Source: Silanimonas sp.
Lineage (GTDB): Bacteria > Pseudomonadota > Gammaproteobacteria > Xanthomonadales > Xanthomonadaceae
Direction of reading: 5' to 3'
DNA length: 64,000 nucleotides
NCBI RefSeq assembly: GCF_027531545.1
Contig: NZ_JAPZSC010000018.1
Span: 186,001 to 250,000, forward strand
The position numbers and the translations under genes are program-made. The notes under the pieces were generated by a model. It was not told the DNA's origin. It saw only the letters and a program-made list of their open reading frames with translations, and searched no databases. Shown piece after piece: positions 1 to 7,501 of the stretch. Position 1 is the stretch's first letter, and the number at the start of each line of letters is the position of its first letter.

Positions 1-156
1 CGAAGGTGAGCGAAGGCGGTTCACGGCTGTCCATGGGGCGCATTAGGCCGTCGGCACCGTCGCCGGAGCGCGAAGCATCGCGCAGCCATTCGCATCCGCG
101 AACCGTTCTCGACCGGCTTCACCGCGGCTGCGCGCGCGTTGCACCACGCTACGCCG

Positions 157-540
157 ATGGATGCCCCTTCCTCCGAGAGCCTCGAAGTCTTCTTCGACGG
201 CGGCTGCCCGGCCTGCCGACGCGAGATGACGCACTACCGCGCGCAACCGGGGGCCGAAGCGATCCGCTTCACCGATGCCGCGAATGAGCATGCGCGCCTC
301 GCAGAGGTCGGCTTGGACGCGATGGCCGCGATCGCGACGCTGCATGCGCGCGACGCCAAAGGCGTGTGGCACATCGGCGTGCCGGCCTTCCGCGAGATCT
401 GGCTCCGCCTACCGCGCTACGCCCCGTGGGCGAGGCGTTTCGCATGGGTGATCGATTCGCGTGCGCTGGCCTGTGCCTACGCGGTGTTCTGCCGGCTCCG
501 GCTGCCGCGGCGCTGCCGCGACGGCCGCTGTCCCGCCTGA
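157..540 (+). CDS. DCC-family thiol-disulfide oxidoreductase (DUF393)
   Basis: A 127-residue protein opening with the family hallmark DGGCPACRR, which places a CxxC pair at residues 17 and 20. DCC (DUF393) proteins are small thioredoxin-like putative thiol-disulfide oxidoreductases whose substrates are mostly unknown. The first in-frame ATG (157) is preferred; a TTG at 139 would add six residues. There is no signal peptide, so it is probably cytoplasmic. It converges with the methyltransferase gene on the other strand, with one base between the two stops. Confidence 0.85.
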   Translation: MDAPSSESLEVFFDGGCPACRREMTHYRAQPGAEAIRFTDAANEHARLAEVGLDAMAAIATLHARDAKGVWHIGVPAFREIWLRLPRYAPWARRFAWVIDSRALACAYAVFCRLRLPRRCRDGRCPA

Positions 541-541
541 T

Positions 542-1732
542 TCAATCCAGCACGCGACAGAACGCGGCCTTCAGGTAGCGGCTTTCCTGCACGTGCGCGA
601 GCCACGGATGGTCGGCACCGGCGCCGGCCACCTTGATTACCTGCACCGTGCGGTTCGCGTAGAAGGCCGCGCGACGCAGCATGTCGAGGAATTCCTCCTC
701 GCTCACGAGACCCGTGCACGAGAAGGTCGCGAACAGCGCGCCCGGCTTGCACACGCCGAGGGCCAGCTTGTTCATGTCGAGGTACTTCTTCAGCGCCGGG
801 ATCACCTGCTCGCGGTCGCGGGTCATCTTGGCCGGGTCGAGGATGACCACATCGTAGGCCTCGCCACGCGCGGCGGCGTCGCGCAGCCACGGGAAGATGT
901 CGGCATGGATGAAACGCGTCTTCGTCGCGGCGGCCTGCGCGTTGAGCTTGAGGTTCTGCTTGGCGATGGCGATGACGTCCTCGTCGATGTCGACGCCCAC
1001 CACTTCCGACGCGCCGCGGGCCGCGGCGTACACGGCGAAACCGCCGGTGTTGCAGCACAGGTCGAGCACGCTGCGGCCTTCGACCTGGCGCGACAGCCAC
1101 TCGCGGTTGTCGCGCTGGTCGGCGAAGAAACCGGTCTTGTGCGCACTGCCGGGGGCCGCGCGGAACTGGATGCCGTGCTCGGTGATGACGACGGGCTTCG
1201 GCGCTTCGCGCTGGTGCAGGTCGAAACTCTCCTGCTTCTGCACGTGCTCGTCGGCGAACCACCAGAACGTGCAGCCGGGGAATTGACTCTCCAGCGCGGA
1301 AAAAATCCACTCGCGGTGGCGGAACGCGCCGGCCGAGAAGAACTCGACCACCAGCAGGTCGCCGTAGCGGTCGACCACGAGGCCGGAGATGCCGTCGCCT
1401 TCGGAATGCACCACGCGCCAGGCGTTGCTGACCGCGTCGAGCTTGAGCAGGTCGCGGCGCAGGGCCACGGCAGCGGCGATCTTCGTGCGGAACCAGGCTT
1501 CGTCGATGGCCTCGTCCGGGTCGGTGGTGAGGATGCGCAGCGCGATGCGCGAATGGCCGTTGTAGAAGCCGCGGCCGCACCAGGTGCCGTCGCGGTCGTA
1601 GACCTCGACAATGCTGCCGGGCCTCGGCTTGGTCGGCGGCTTCTCCACCATCTTCTGGAAGATCCAGGGGTGGTTCGAGCGGCGCTCGATCTTGAGGCGG
1701 ACGGCGGGGTTTTCGGCGGAGGCAGCGTTCAT
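542..1732 (-). CDS. rlmI: Class I SAM-dependent rRNA methyltransferase, RlmI-type
   Basis: A 396-residue protein. The N-terminal ~90 residues fit a PUA RNA-binding domain, followed by the EEHEAD-like linker region and a Rossmann methyltransferase domain. Visible motifs are KTGFFADQRDNR near 200, the SAM-binding VLDLCCNTGGF at 222-232, the acidic VGVDID near 245, LDPAK near 299 and the SC dipeptide at about 338-339 expected of a 5-methylcytosine methyltransferase. The family (COG1092) modifies 23S rRNA; RlmI makes m5C1962 in E. coli. The start is an ATG giving MNAASAEN. The exact target nucleotide is inferred from family resemblance. Confidence 0.85.
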   Translation of the reverse strand: MNAASAENPAVRLKIERRSNHPWIFQKMVEKPPTKPRPGSIVEVYDRDGTWCGRGFYNGHSRIALRILTTDPDEAIDEAWFRTKIAAAVALRRDLLKLDAVSNAWRVVHSEGDGISGLVVDRYGDLLVVEFFSAGAFRHREWIFSALESQFPGCTFWWFADEHVQKQESFDLHQREAPKPVVITEHGIQFRAAPGSAHKTGFFADQRDNREWLSRQVEGRSVLDLCCNTGGFAVYAAARGASEVVGVDIDEDVIAIAKQNLKLNAQAAATKTRFIHADIFPWLRDAAARGEAYDVVILDPAKMTRDREQVIPALKKYLDMNKLALGVCKPGALFATFSCTGLVSEEEFLDMLRRAAFYANRTVQVIKVAGAGADHPWLAHVQESRYLKAAFCRVLD

Positions 1733-1771
1733 GCCCACATTGTACGCGCCGCATGCGGAGCCCCGGCTCGA

Positions 1772-1787
1772 CGGCCCGGACGGGCCG
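1772..1787 (-). terminator. Short GC hairpin after the diguanylate cyclase gene
   Basis: CGGCCC, a GGAC loop and GGGCCG form a perfect 6-bp stem immediately beyond the stop codon of the leftward gene ending at 1789. There is no U-tract, so it is only a weak candidate terminator or 3' stabilising hairpin. Confidence 0.35.
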
Positions 1788-1788
1788 C

Positions 1789-2943
1789 TCAATCGGCCAA
1801 GACGACGCGGTTCCGGCCGCCGCGCTTGGCCGCGTACATGGCATCGTCCGCGCGCCGCAGCAGGTCGCGCACGTCGGTGTCGCCGGGGGTGCGCGACGCC
1901 ACGCCGACCGAGATGGTCAACGGCCAATCGCCATGCGCGACGAAGGACATCGGCATCGCCGCGACCGTGGCCCGCAAGCGCTCGGCCAGCACGGCCGCCT
2001 CCGTCGCGGTGGTCCCCGGCAGCAGCATCACGAACTCCTCGCCACCCAGCCGGCCGACGAGGTCGGTCGCCCGCGCCTGCACGCGCAGGTGGCTGCCCAG
2101 CCACACCAGGGCCTCGTCGCCGGCATCGTGGCCGAAGCGGTCGTTGACGCGCTTGAAGTGGTCGACGTCGATCATCAGCGCGCACAGGGGCGCGTCCGGG
2201 TCGTCGATCCAGGGGCGCGCGAGGGCTTCGACCCGACGGCGGTTCGCGAGACCGGTGAGCGGGTCGGTGTTCGCCGCCTCGGCCAGCTCGTCCTGCAGGC
2301 GGGTGGCGACCATCAGCGCGAAGCCCAACGCCGTGGCCACCGGAGCGAGCGTGGCCAGCAGGTGCAAGGCGATCTGGGTCGGGTGGACGGCGACGATGGA
2401 ATCCACCGGGGTACCGACGACCTGGTTGACCGCGCGAACCAGCAGCACGCCGAGGGTCGCGGCGAGAAAGGCGGCCACCACCCGGAACGAGGGCGGCCAC
2501 GGCCGGCGCGCATGGCGGCGGATCAGGACGAGGCCGTGGACCAAGGGCCAGGCCAGCATCAGGGTCATGCCGACGATGCGGACGGAGACGTCGTGCCAGC
2601 CCCACTGGACCACGACGAGGAAGAGCACCGCCACGGCCATCAGGCTGGCATCGCGCCGCCACGGGATCGGGTGCTCGAAGTAGAGCTGGAAGGCATGGTT
2701 GATCCGCTGCATGCCCGCCAACAGCAGCACGTTGGCGAAGATGACGGAGACGACATCCGGCACGGTGCCGCGGAGCACGAAGGCCAGCCACCCCAACCCC
2801 TGCAGCACGAGGGCTTCGGCCCAGACGCGGAGCAGTAGGCGGTAGCGGGGCGGATACCCGCTTCGCACATACGCCAGCAGCAGTGCCGTCATGAAGCACA
2901 GCACCGTGGACACCAGCATCAGCGTCATCAGGTCGAGGGCCAA
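1789..2943 (-). CDS. Membrane-bound diguanylate cyclase (GGDEF)
   Basis: A 384-residue protein: about six hydrophobic helices in the first ~220 residues, then a GGDEF domain. The signature reads GGEEF (about 300-304), with an RATD inhibitory I-site exactly five residues upstream and DVDHFKRVND for metal and substrate binding. It therefore looks catalytically competent for c-di-GMP synthesis with product inhibition. Its start overlaps the end of the upstream cyclase gene by 16 nt, so the two are probably translationally coupled. The N-terminal helices closely resemble those of the neighbour (shared VPDVxSV segment), suggesting tandem duplication. The input signal is unknown. Confidence 0.9.
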   Translation of the reverse strand: MALDLMTLMLVSTVLCFMTALLLAYVRSGYPPRYRLLLRVWAEALVLQGLGWLAFVLRGTVPDVVSVIFANVLLLAGMQRINHAFQLYFEHPIPWRRDASLMAVAVLFLVVVQWGWHDVSVRIVGMTLMLAWPLVHGLVLIRRHARRPWPPSFRVVAAFLAATLGVLLVRAVNQVVGTPVDSIVAVHPTQIALHLLATLAPVATALGFALMVATRLQDELAEAANTDPLTGLANRRRVEALARPWIDDPDAPLCALMIDVDHFKRVNDRFGHDAGDEALVWLGSHLRVQARATDLVGRLGGEEFVMLLPGTTATEAAVLAERLRATVAAMPMSFVAHGDWPLTISVGVASRTPGDTDVRDLLRRADDAMYAAKRGGRNRVVLAD

Positions 2944-4145
2944 GCAGCAGATCCTTCCGCGAGCGGGCTGCGAGATTGTGGGGGTGGGCGGCGCCCGCCG
3001 CCAGCGACGACGACGCGGTTGCGGCCCGCGGCCTTGGCGGCGTACATCGCTTGGTCGGCGGCGTGCAGCAGCCCGGCGAGCGTGCCCGCGTCGCCGCGCT
3101 CCACCACGCCGACCGAGACGGTCGCCGACAAGGGGCCATCCTCCAGAACGACCGGTGTCTCGGCGATATCGCGGCGCAGAGCCTCGGCGCGTCGATGCGC
3201 TTCCTCGAGGCTGGTGTCGGGCATCAGGAGCACGAACTCCTCGCCGCCGAGCCGGGCGACCACGTCCTCGGCGCGTGCCGCATGACGCAGGCGGTCAGCC
3301 AGTGCGACGAGCACGGTATCGCCGGCCTCGTGCCCACGGGTGTCGTTGATGTGCTTGAAGTGGTCGGCATCGATGGCGACGACGGCGACCTTCCGGCCGG
3401 GTTCGAGCAGCAGGGCGTCGCCTCTCCGCTGGAGCTCCCGCCGGTTGGCCAGCCCGGTCAGTGGGTCGGCGATGGCCAGACGATGAAGTTCCCGCTGCAG
3501 GCGCTCGTTGATCATCAGCAGGAAACCGAGCGTCGACACCAGCGGCGCCAGGTTTGACAAGGTGAAGGCGAGGCTCTGCATCGCCGAGGCCTGCATCATG
3601 TGGTCGACGCCCAAAGCGCTCATCTGCACGACGGCGCGCACCAGCAGGATGAGCATCGCCACCACCATCGAGACGCCGATGACGTGGTAGGCCATGGGCT
3701 GCGGGCGTGGCGCGTGGATCCAGAGCACGCGGGCGGACTCGGCGAGCACCGCCGCGACGAGCAACGCCCCCAGCACCACGCGCACCGTCAGGCTGGGCCA
3801 GATCCAGAAGAAAACGACGCTCACCGCCACCTGCAGCAGCGGCAGCGGCGCATCGCGCCAGCGCAGCACCGGAAGGCGCAGGAAGGCGCGCAGTGCGAAA
3901 AGCAGGCTCTGGAAGCCGAGGAACAGGGCGAGGTTGCCCAGCACCACCGAGGCCACGTCGGGGACGTGTCCGCGCGCCGCGATCAACATCCAGCCGGTCG
4001 CCAGCAGGCCGATGCCGAGGGTCCAGTAGCGCAGCTCCTCCCTGGACTCCCGCGGGAAGTCGCGCATCACCGCGGCCAGGGCGACGAAAGTGAGGACTCT
4101 GAGCACCGTGGACAGCACGGCGATGGTGCGCAGATCGAGTTCCAT
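2928..4145 (-). CDS. Membrane-bound diguanylate cyclase (GGDEF), paralogue of its neighbour
   Basis: A 405-residue protein with the same plan as the downstream gene: an N-terminal multi-helix membrane region, then a GGDEF domain with GGEEF at about 300-304 and an RAED I-site. DADHFKHIND and SVGVVERGD are also typical. It differs by a Pro/Ser-rich C-terminal tail of about 20 residues. The ATG giving MELDLRTIAV is chosen because the membrane region begins directly after it; the reading frame stays open further upstream, but that extension is not membrane-like and would run into the divergent rhomboid promoter region. Confidence 0.88.
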   Translation of the reverse strand: MELDLRTIAVLSTVLRVLTFVALAAVMRDFPRESREELRYWTLGIGLLATGWMLIAARGHVPDVASVVLGNLALFLGFQSLLFALRAFLRLPVLRWRDAPLPLLQVAVSVVFFWIWPSLTVRVVLGALLVAAVLAESARVLWIHAPRPQPMAYHVIGVSMVVAMLILLVRAVVQMSALGVDHMMQASAMQSLAFTLSNLAPLVSTLGFLLMINERLQRELHRLAIADPLTGLANRRELQRRGDALLLEPGRKVAVVAIDADHFKHINDTRGHEAGDTVLVALADRLRHAARAEDVVARLGGEEFVLLMPDTSLEEAHRRAEALRRDIAETPVVLEDGPLSATVSVGVVERGDAGTLAGLLHAADQAMYAAKAAGRNRVVVAGGGRRPPPQSRSPLAEGSAAWPST

Positions 4146-4232
4146 GCGGGCCTCGCCGGAGAAGCACGATGATAGGCCCGGTGGGCCTGCCGCGCCGCTT
4201 GTCCCCGATCGGACCGCCCCCATGTCCGCGGG

Positions 4233-5024
4233 ATGGACACCTTTGTCACCGCACCCGACCCGGCCGGACAGGCTCGCGCCCAAGGCGCGCGGGTCCGCGC
4301 TCAATTGTTCCGCTGGCTGCTGTTCGTGGTGCTTCTGGGCCTCGTGCAGATCGCCACCATCGCCTGGCCCTCGCTCTCCTCGTGGGCGGTGGTGCCGCTG
4401 ACCGGGCCCGGCCTCGTCGGCCTGGTGACGGCGCCGCTGCTGCACGCCGATTGGGGCCATCTGTTCTCGAACGCGCTGGGCCTCGTGGTGCTCGGCACGC
4501 TGGTGGGCACGGTGTACCCGCGCTCGGCCTGGCGCATCGTGCTGGCCGCGTGGGTGGGCGCGGGCGTGTTCACCTGGTTCATCGGCCGGCCGTCAGTACA
4601 CCTCGGCGCCTCAGGCTTGGTGCACGGCCTGTTCTTCGCCCTGTTCACCCTGGCCCTGCTGCGCCGCGACCGCCCCGCCGTGGTGGCGGCGATGATCGCG
4701 ATGATGCTGTTCGGCGGCATGCTGCTGACCGTGCTGCCGCACGAGTGGCGCATCAGCTGGGAGATGCACGCCGGCGGCGCGCTGGCCGGCGTGATCGCGG
4801 CCTTCGTCTGGCGCCATCGCGATCCGCCCCCGCCGCGCAAGCTGTACTCGTGGGAGATCGAGGAGCTGCAGGCGCAAGCGCTGTCCGAGGCGAAGGCGCT
4901 GGATGAAGCCGCCTACGAACCCGACCGACCGCGCGAGGTGCCGGTTTTGTGGGTACGGCCCGAACGCCCGGACGAACGCGGCACGGTGCTGCCCTTCCGT
5001 CGCCCCGACGACGGACCGCGCTGA
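4233..5024 (+). CDS. Rhomboid-family intramembrane serine protease
   Basis: A 263-residue protein with about six transmembrane helices. It carries the rhomboid signature: HADWGHLFSN in the second helix (71-80), the catalytic GASG with Ser127, and the dyad histidine in EMHAGG (His179). Rhomboids cleave transmembrane substrates within the bilayer. The C-terminal ~70 residues form a soluble charged tail (EIEELQAQALSEAKAL) unlike the catalytic core. The gene is divergent from the cyclase pair and convergent with the ABC permease gene, so it is probably monocistronic. The substrate is unknown. Confidence 0.88.
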   Translation: MDTFVTAPDPAGQARAQGARVRAQLFRWLLFVVLLGLVQIATIAWPSLSSWAVVPLTGPGLVGLVTAPLLHADWGHLFSNALGLVVLGTLVGTVYPRSAWRIVLAAWVGAGVFTWFIGRPSVHLGASGLVHGLFFALFTLALLRRDRPAVVAAMIAMMLFGGMLLTVLPHEWRISWEMHAGGALAGVIAAFVWRHRDPPPPRKLYSWEIEELQAQALSEAKALDEAAYEPDRPREVPVLWVRPERPDERGTVLPFRRPDDGPR

Positions 5025-5027
5025 GGC

Positions 5028-6284
5028 TCAGTCGGTCCGCAGTGCGGCGATCGGGTCGAGCTGTGCGGCCTGTCGCGCGGGGTACACGCCGAAGCCAAGG
5101 CCAACGACCGTACAGGCGAACACGGCGCCCAGCACCGGCAGCGGCGCCCAGGCCACCTGCCAACCGGCCAGCGCGGCGATAGCGTAGGCCAGCAGCGCAC
5201 CGAACACGAGGCCGAGCACCGCACCGGCGGCGCAGATGGCGGCGGCCTCGCGCAGGAAGCGCGCGACAATGTCCTCCTGGCGCGCACCAAGGGCACGCAA
5301 CAGGCCGATCTCGCGGCGCCGCTCCAGCACGTTGGCCAGCATGATGTTCATGATGCCGATGCCGCCCACGAGCAACGAAACGGCGGCGATGGCGCCCATC
5401 ACCACGCGGAAGATGCGCTGCGTCTGCTGGTGCTGGCGGAACAGCTGCGCCGGCACGACGAGGCGGAAATCGTTGGCGCCGGCATGGCGCTCGCGCAGCA
5501 GGGCCGAGAGCGTGCGCGCGCCGGCCTCGATGCCCTCTGGTGATTCGAGGCGCACCAGCAGGCGATCGAGTTCGTCCTGCAGTGGCGGGCTGGCGAAGCG
5601 CGTCAGCGCGGTGGAGAGCGGCACGTAAACGCGGTTGGTCTCGAGCCCGAGCTGCACGCCTTCGAAGGCCTCGGCGGAGAGGTCTCGATCGACCAGCACA
5701 CCCACCACCTCGAGCCACACGTGGTTCACCTTCACCAGCTGGCCGACGGCTTCGCCTTCCGGGAACAGCGTGCGTGCCGCCTGGTGGCCGAGCACGGCCA
5801 CCGGCGCGATGCGGCGTTCGTCGGCGTCTTCCAGCGCACGGCCCGTGGCCACCTCCAGGGACGACAGCGCGAAGAACGACGGCGTCACGCCGACGGCCTG
5901 CGCATCGGAGGCCGCATGGTCGCTGGCCACCGCATCGGTGCGCAGCCGCTTCTCGGCGGCACTCGACTGCGCCCCCGGCACCACGGCGAGCGCCGCGGCC
6001 GCGTCGGCGCGGGTGAGGCCGAGGCTGCGCTCGCGCAGTTCGCGCAGCGCGGTTTCGTCGGTCGGCGCGCTGGCTTCGACGACGAGGTTGTTGAGCCCGA
6101 GGCCTTCCACGAGCCGCAGCGCCTCGCGACGGCTGCCCTCGCCCACGGCCTGCATCGCCACGATGGCGCCGACGCCGAACACGAGGCCGAGCAGGGTGAG
6201 GCCACTGCGCAGCTTGCGCCGCGAGAGCTCGTCGAAGGCTTCGCGCCAGCCCAGGCGGTCGAACAGCATCTCGCGACGGATCAC
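5028..6284 (-). CDS. MacB-like ABC transporter permease (FtsX domain)
   Basis: A 418-residue permease with the MacB/LolC topology: one N-terminal helix (RSGLTLLGLVFGVGAIVAMQ), a large periplasmic domain, and three C-terminal helices of the FtsX domain. Typical signatures are LLVGGIGIMNIMLANVLERRREIGLLRALGA and YPARQAAQLDPIAALR (written here as separate short motifs). It has no fused ATPase, which is supplied by the gene at 9422-10099. Its start overlaps the preceding stop in an ATGA. It is the last gene of a four-gene leftward operon, and the cargo is unknown. Confidence 0.88.
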   Translation of the reverse strand: MIRREMLFDRLGWREAFDELSRRKLRSGLTLLGLVFGVGAIVAMQAVGEGSRREALRLVEGLGLNNLVVEASAPTDETALRELRERSLGLTRADAAAALAVVPGAQSSAAEKRLRTDAVASDHAASDAQAVGVTPSFFALSSLEVATGRALEDADERRIAPVAVLGHQAARTLFPEGEAVGQLVKVNHVWLEVVGVLVDRDLSAEAFEGVQLGLETNRVYVPLSTALTRFASPPLQDELDRLLVRLESPEGIEAGARTLSALLRERHAGANDFRLVVPAQLFRQHQQTQRIFRVVMGAIAAVSLLVGGIGIMNIMLANVLERRREIGLLRALGARQEDIVARFLREAAAICAAGAVLGLVFGALLAYAIAALAGWQVAWAPLPVLGAVFACTVVGLGFGVYPARQAAQLDPIAALRTD

Positions 6285-7501
6285 GGCGTGGCCTCCGTCG
6301 CCGGTTCGGGCTCGGCCAGCACAACGGCGTCGCCCGGCGCGAGACCCTCGAGCACTTCCGAGCGGGCCGGCCCGCGCACGCCGAGCGTGACCGGCCGCGA
6401 TTGCGCTTCACCGTCCACCCACACGCGCACCGAGCTCTGGCCGGCGTCGCTGCGCACCGCGAGGTTCGGCACGCTCAGGGCGACCTCGGCCGACTTCAGC
6501 CGCACGCGCGCCTGGAAGGCCTGCCCCGGCACCCACGCGTGCCGGGCGCCGACGTCCGTGGGCACGGCCACCTTGAAGGCCAGGTACTTGATCGGGCTGT
6601 TGCGCGAGGTCGCGCGCGGCGCGCTCGCCAGCCAGCTGATCGGTGCTTCGAAGGCCTCTTCCGGTCGACCCGCGGGGTGAAGCTCGACCGTCTGCCCGAC
6701 GGCCAGCACCTGCGCTTCGATCTGCGGCAGGCTCAGTTCGACTTCGAGGCTGCGGCTGTCCGGCAGCGTCGCAAGGTCGTTGCTCGCCCACATCTGCGCG
6801 CCGATCTGCGGCTTCTCGCCGCCCCAATTGGTGGCCAGCACGAACACGCCGTCGTGCGGTGCCCGGAGCTCCAGCGCGCCGAGGTCGTCCTCGCGCGTCC
6901 TGACGCCCATCGCCACGGTGTCGCGCTGCGCCGACAGCACCTGCAGCTCGGCGCCGCCACGCGCTGCGCTCTGGTCCTTGCGCCAATCGAGCACCTCGCG
7001 CTTCTCGCCGAGGTAGCGCTCGTCGGCCACGGCGTCGAGGACGACGTTGCGGGCGATGGCGGCGAAGTCGGCCTGGGCGTAGCGCGAGGCGATGGCGAGC
7101 TGGCTCTGCACCTGGGCGATATCAACGTCGAGGCGGCCCACCCCGATCTCGAGCTCCGCCTGCTTGGAGGCCTGCGAGAGCGCGTTGCGCTCGAGGTTCA
7201 GCAGGGCCTTGTCGAGCTCCAGCTGCGTCTGCTCGGCGCCGAAGCGCGCGACCACGTCGCCAGCCTTCACCGGGCTGCCGTCGGGCACCATCCACACCAG
7301 CTGGCGCTGCGCCCAGTTCTGCCCCGGCACGACGAGCTTCGTGGCCTTCGCGGCCTTGAGTTCGCCCGAGGCTTCGATCCAGAGGTCGAGCGGCGCGGGC
7401 TGCAGCACCTCCAGCGCCGGGGTCGCCTCCGGCGCGTCGCCGCAGGCGCCCAAGGTGGCGAGGACGGCCAACAGGGCCGCGAGGGGCAAGGGACGGCTCA
7501 T
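6281..7501 (-). CDS. Lipoprotein membrane-fusion (HlyD/MacA-like) adaptor
   Basis: A 406-residue adaptor with a lipoprotein signal peptide ending LATLGAC (Cys20), a biotinyl-lipoyl-like start (VVPGQNWAQRQLVWMVPDGSPVKAGDVVARF), a helical hairpin and a second lipoyl half near ELRAPHDGVFV. These are the standard segments of periplasmic adaptors that join an inner-membrane transporter to an outer-membrane channel. It overlaps its neighbours by ATGA on both sides, a tight operon arrangement. It resembles the C-terminal half of the upstream 646-residue protein (MAPDGSRVKAGDVV against MVPDGSPVKAGDVV), so the two probably arose by duplication. Confidence 0.85.
   Translation of the reverse strand: MSRPLPLAALLAVLATLGACGDAPEATPALEVLQPAPLDLWIEASGELKAAKATKLVVPGQNWAQRQLVWMVPDGSPVKAGDVVARFGAEQTQLELDKALLNLERNALSQASKQAELEIGVGRLDVDIAQVQSQLAIASRYAQADFAAIARNVVLDAVADERYLGEKREVLDWRKDQSAARGGAELQVLSAQRDTVAMGVRTREDDLGALELRAPHDGVFVLATNWGGEKPQIGAQMWASNDLATLPDSRSLEVELSLPQIEAQVLAVGQTVELHPAGRPEEAFEAPISWLASAPRATSRNSPIKYLAFKVAVPTDVGARHAWVPGQAFQARVRLKSAEVALSVPNLAVRSDAGQSSVRVWVDGEAQSRPVTLGVRGPARSEVLEGLAPGDAVVLAEPEPATEATP

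Noticed and set aside
1-156. Possible gene at the window's left edge
   Set aside because: The open frame from position 6 is arginine-rich and overlaps the DCC gene; no recognisable protein or hairpin was seen, and any upstream gene lies outside the window.
461-2683. A 740-codon plus-strand open frame
   Set aside because: It runs antisense to the methyltransferase and diguanylate cyclase genes, which have clear motifs; the translation shows none.
1733-3139. Upstream extension of the methyltransferase frame to 3139
   Set aside because: The extension has no methyltransferase features and lies opposite or within another reading of the cyclase gene; the internal ATG gives the complete family protein.
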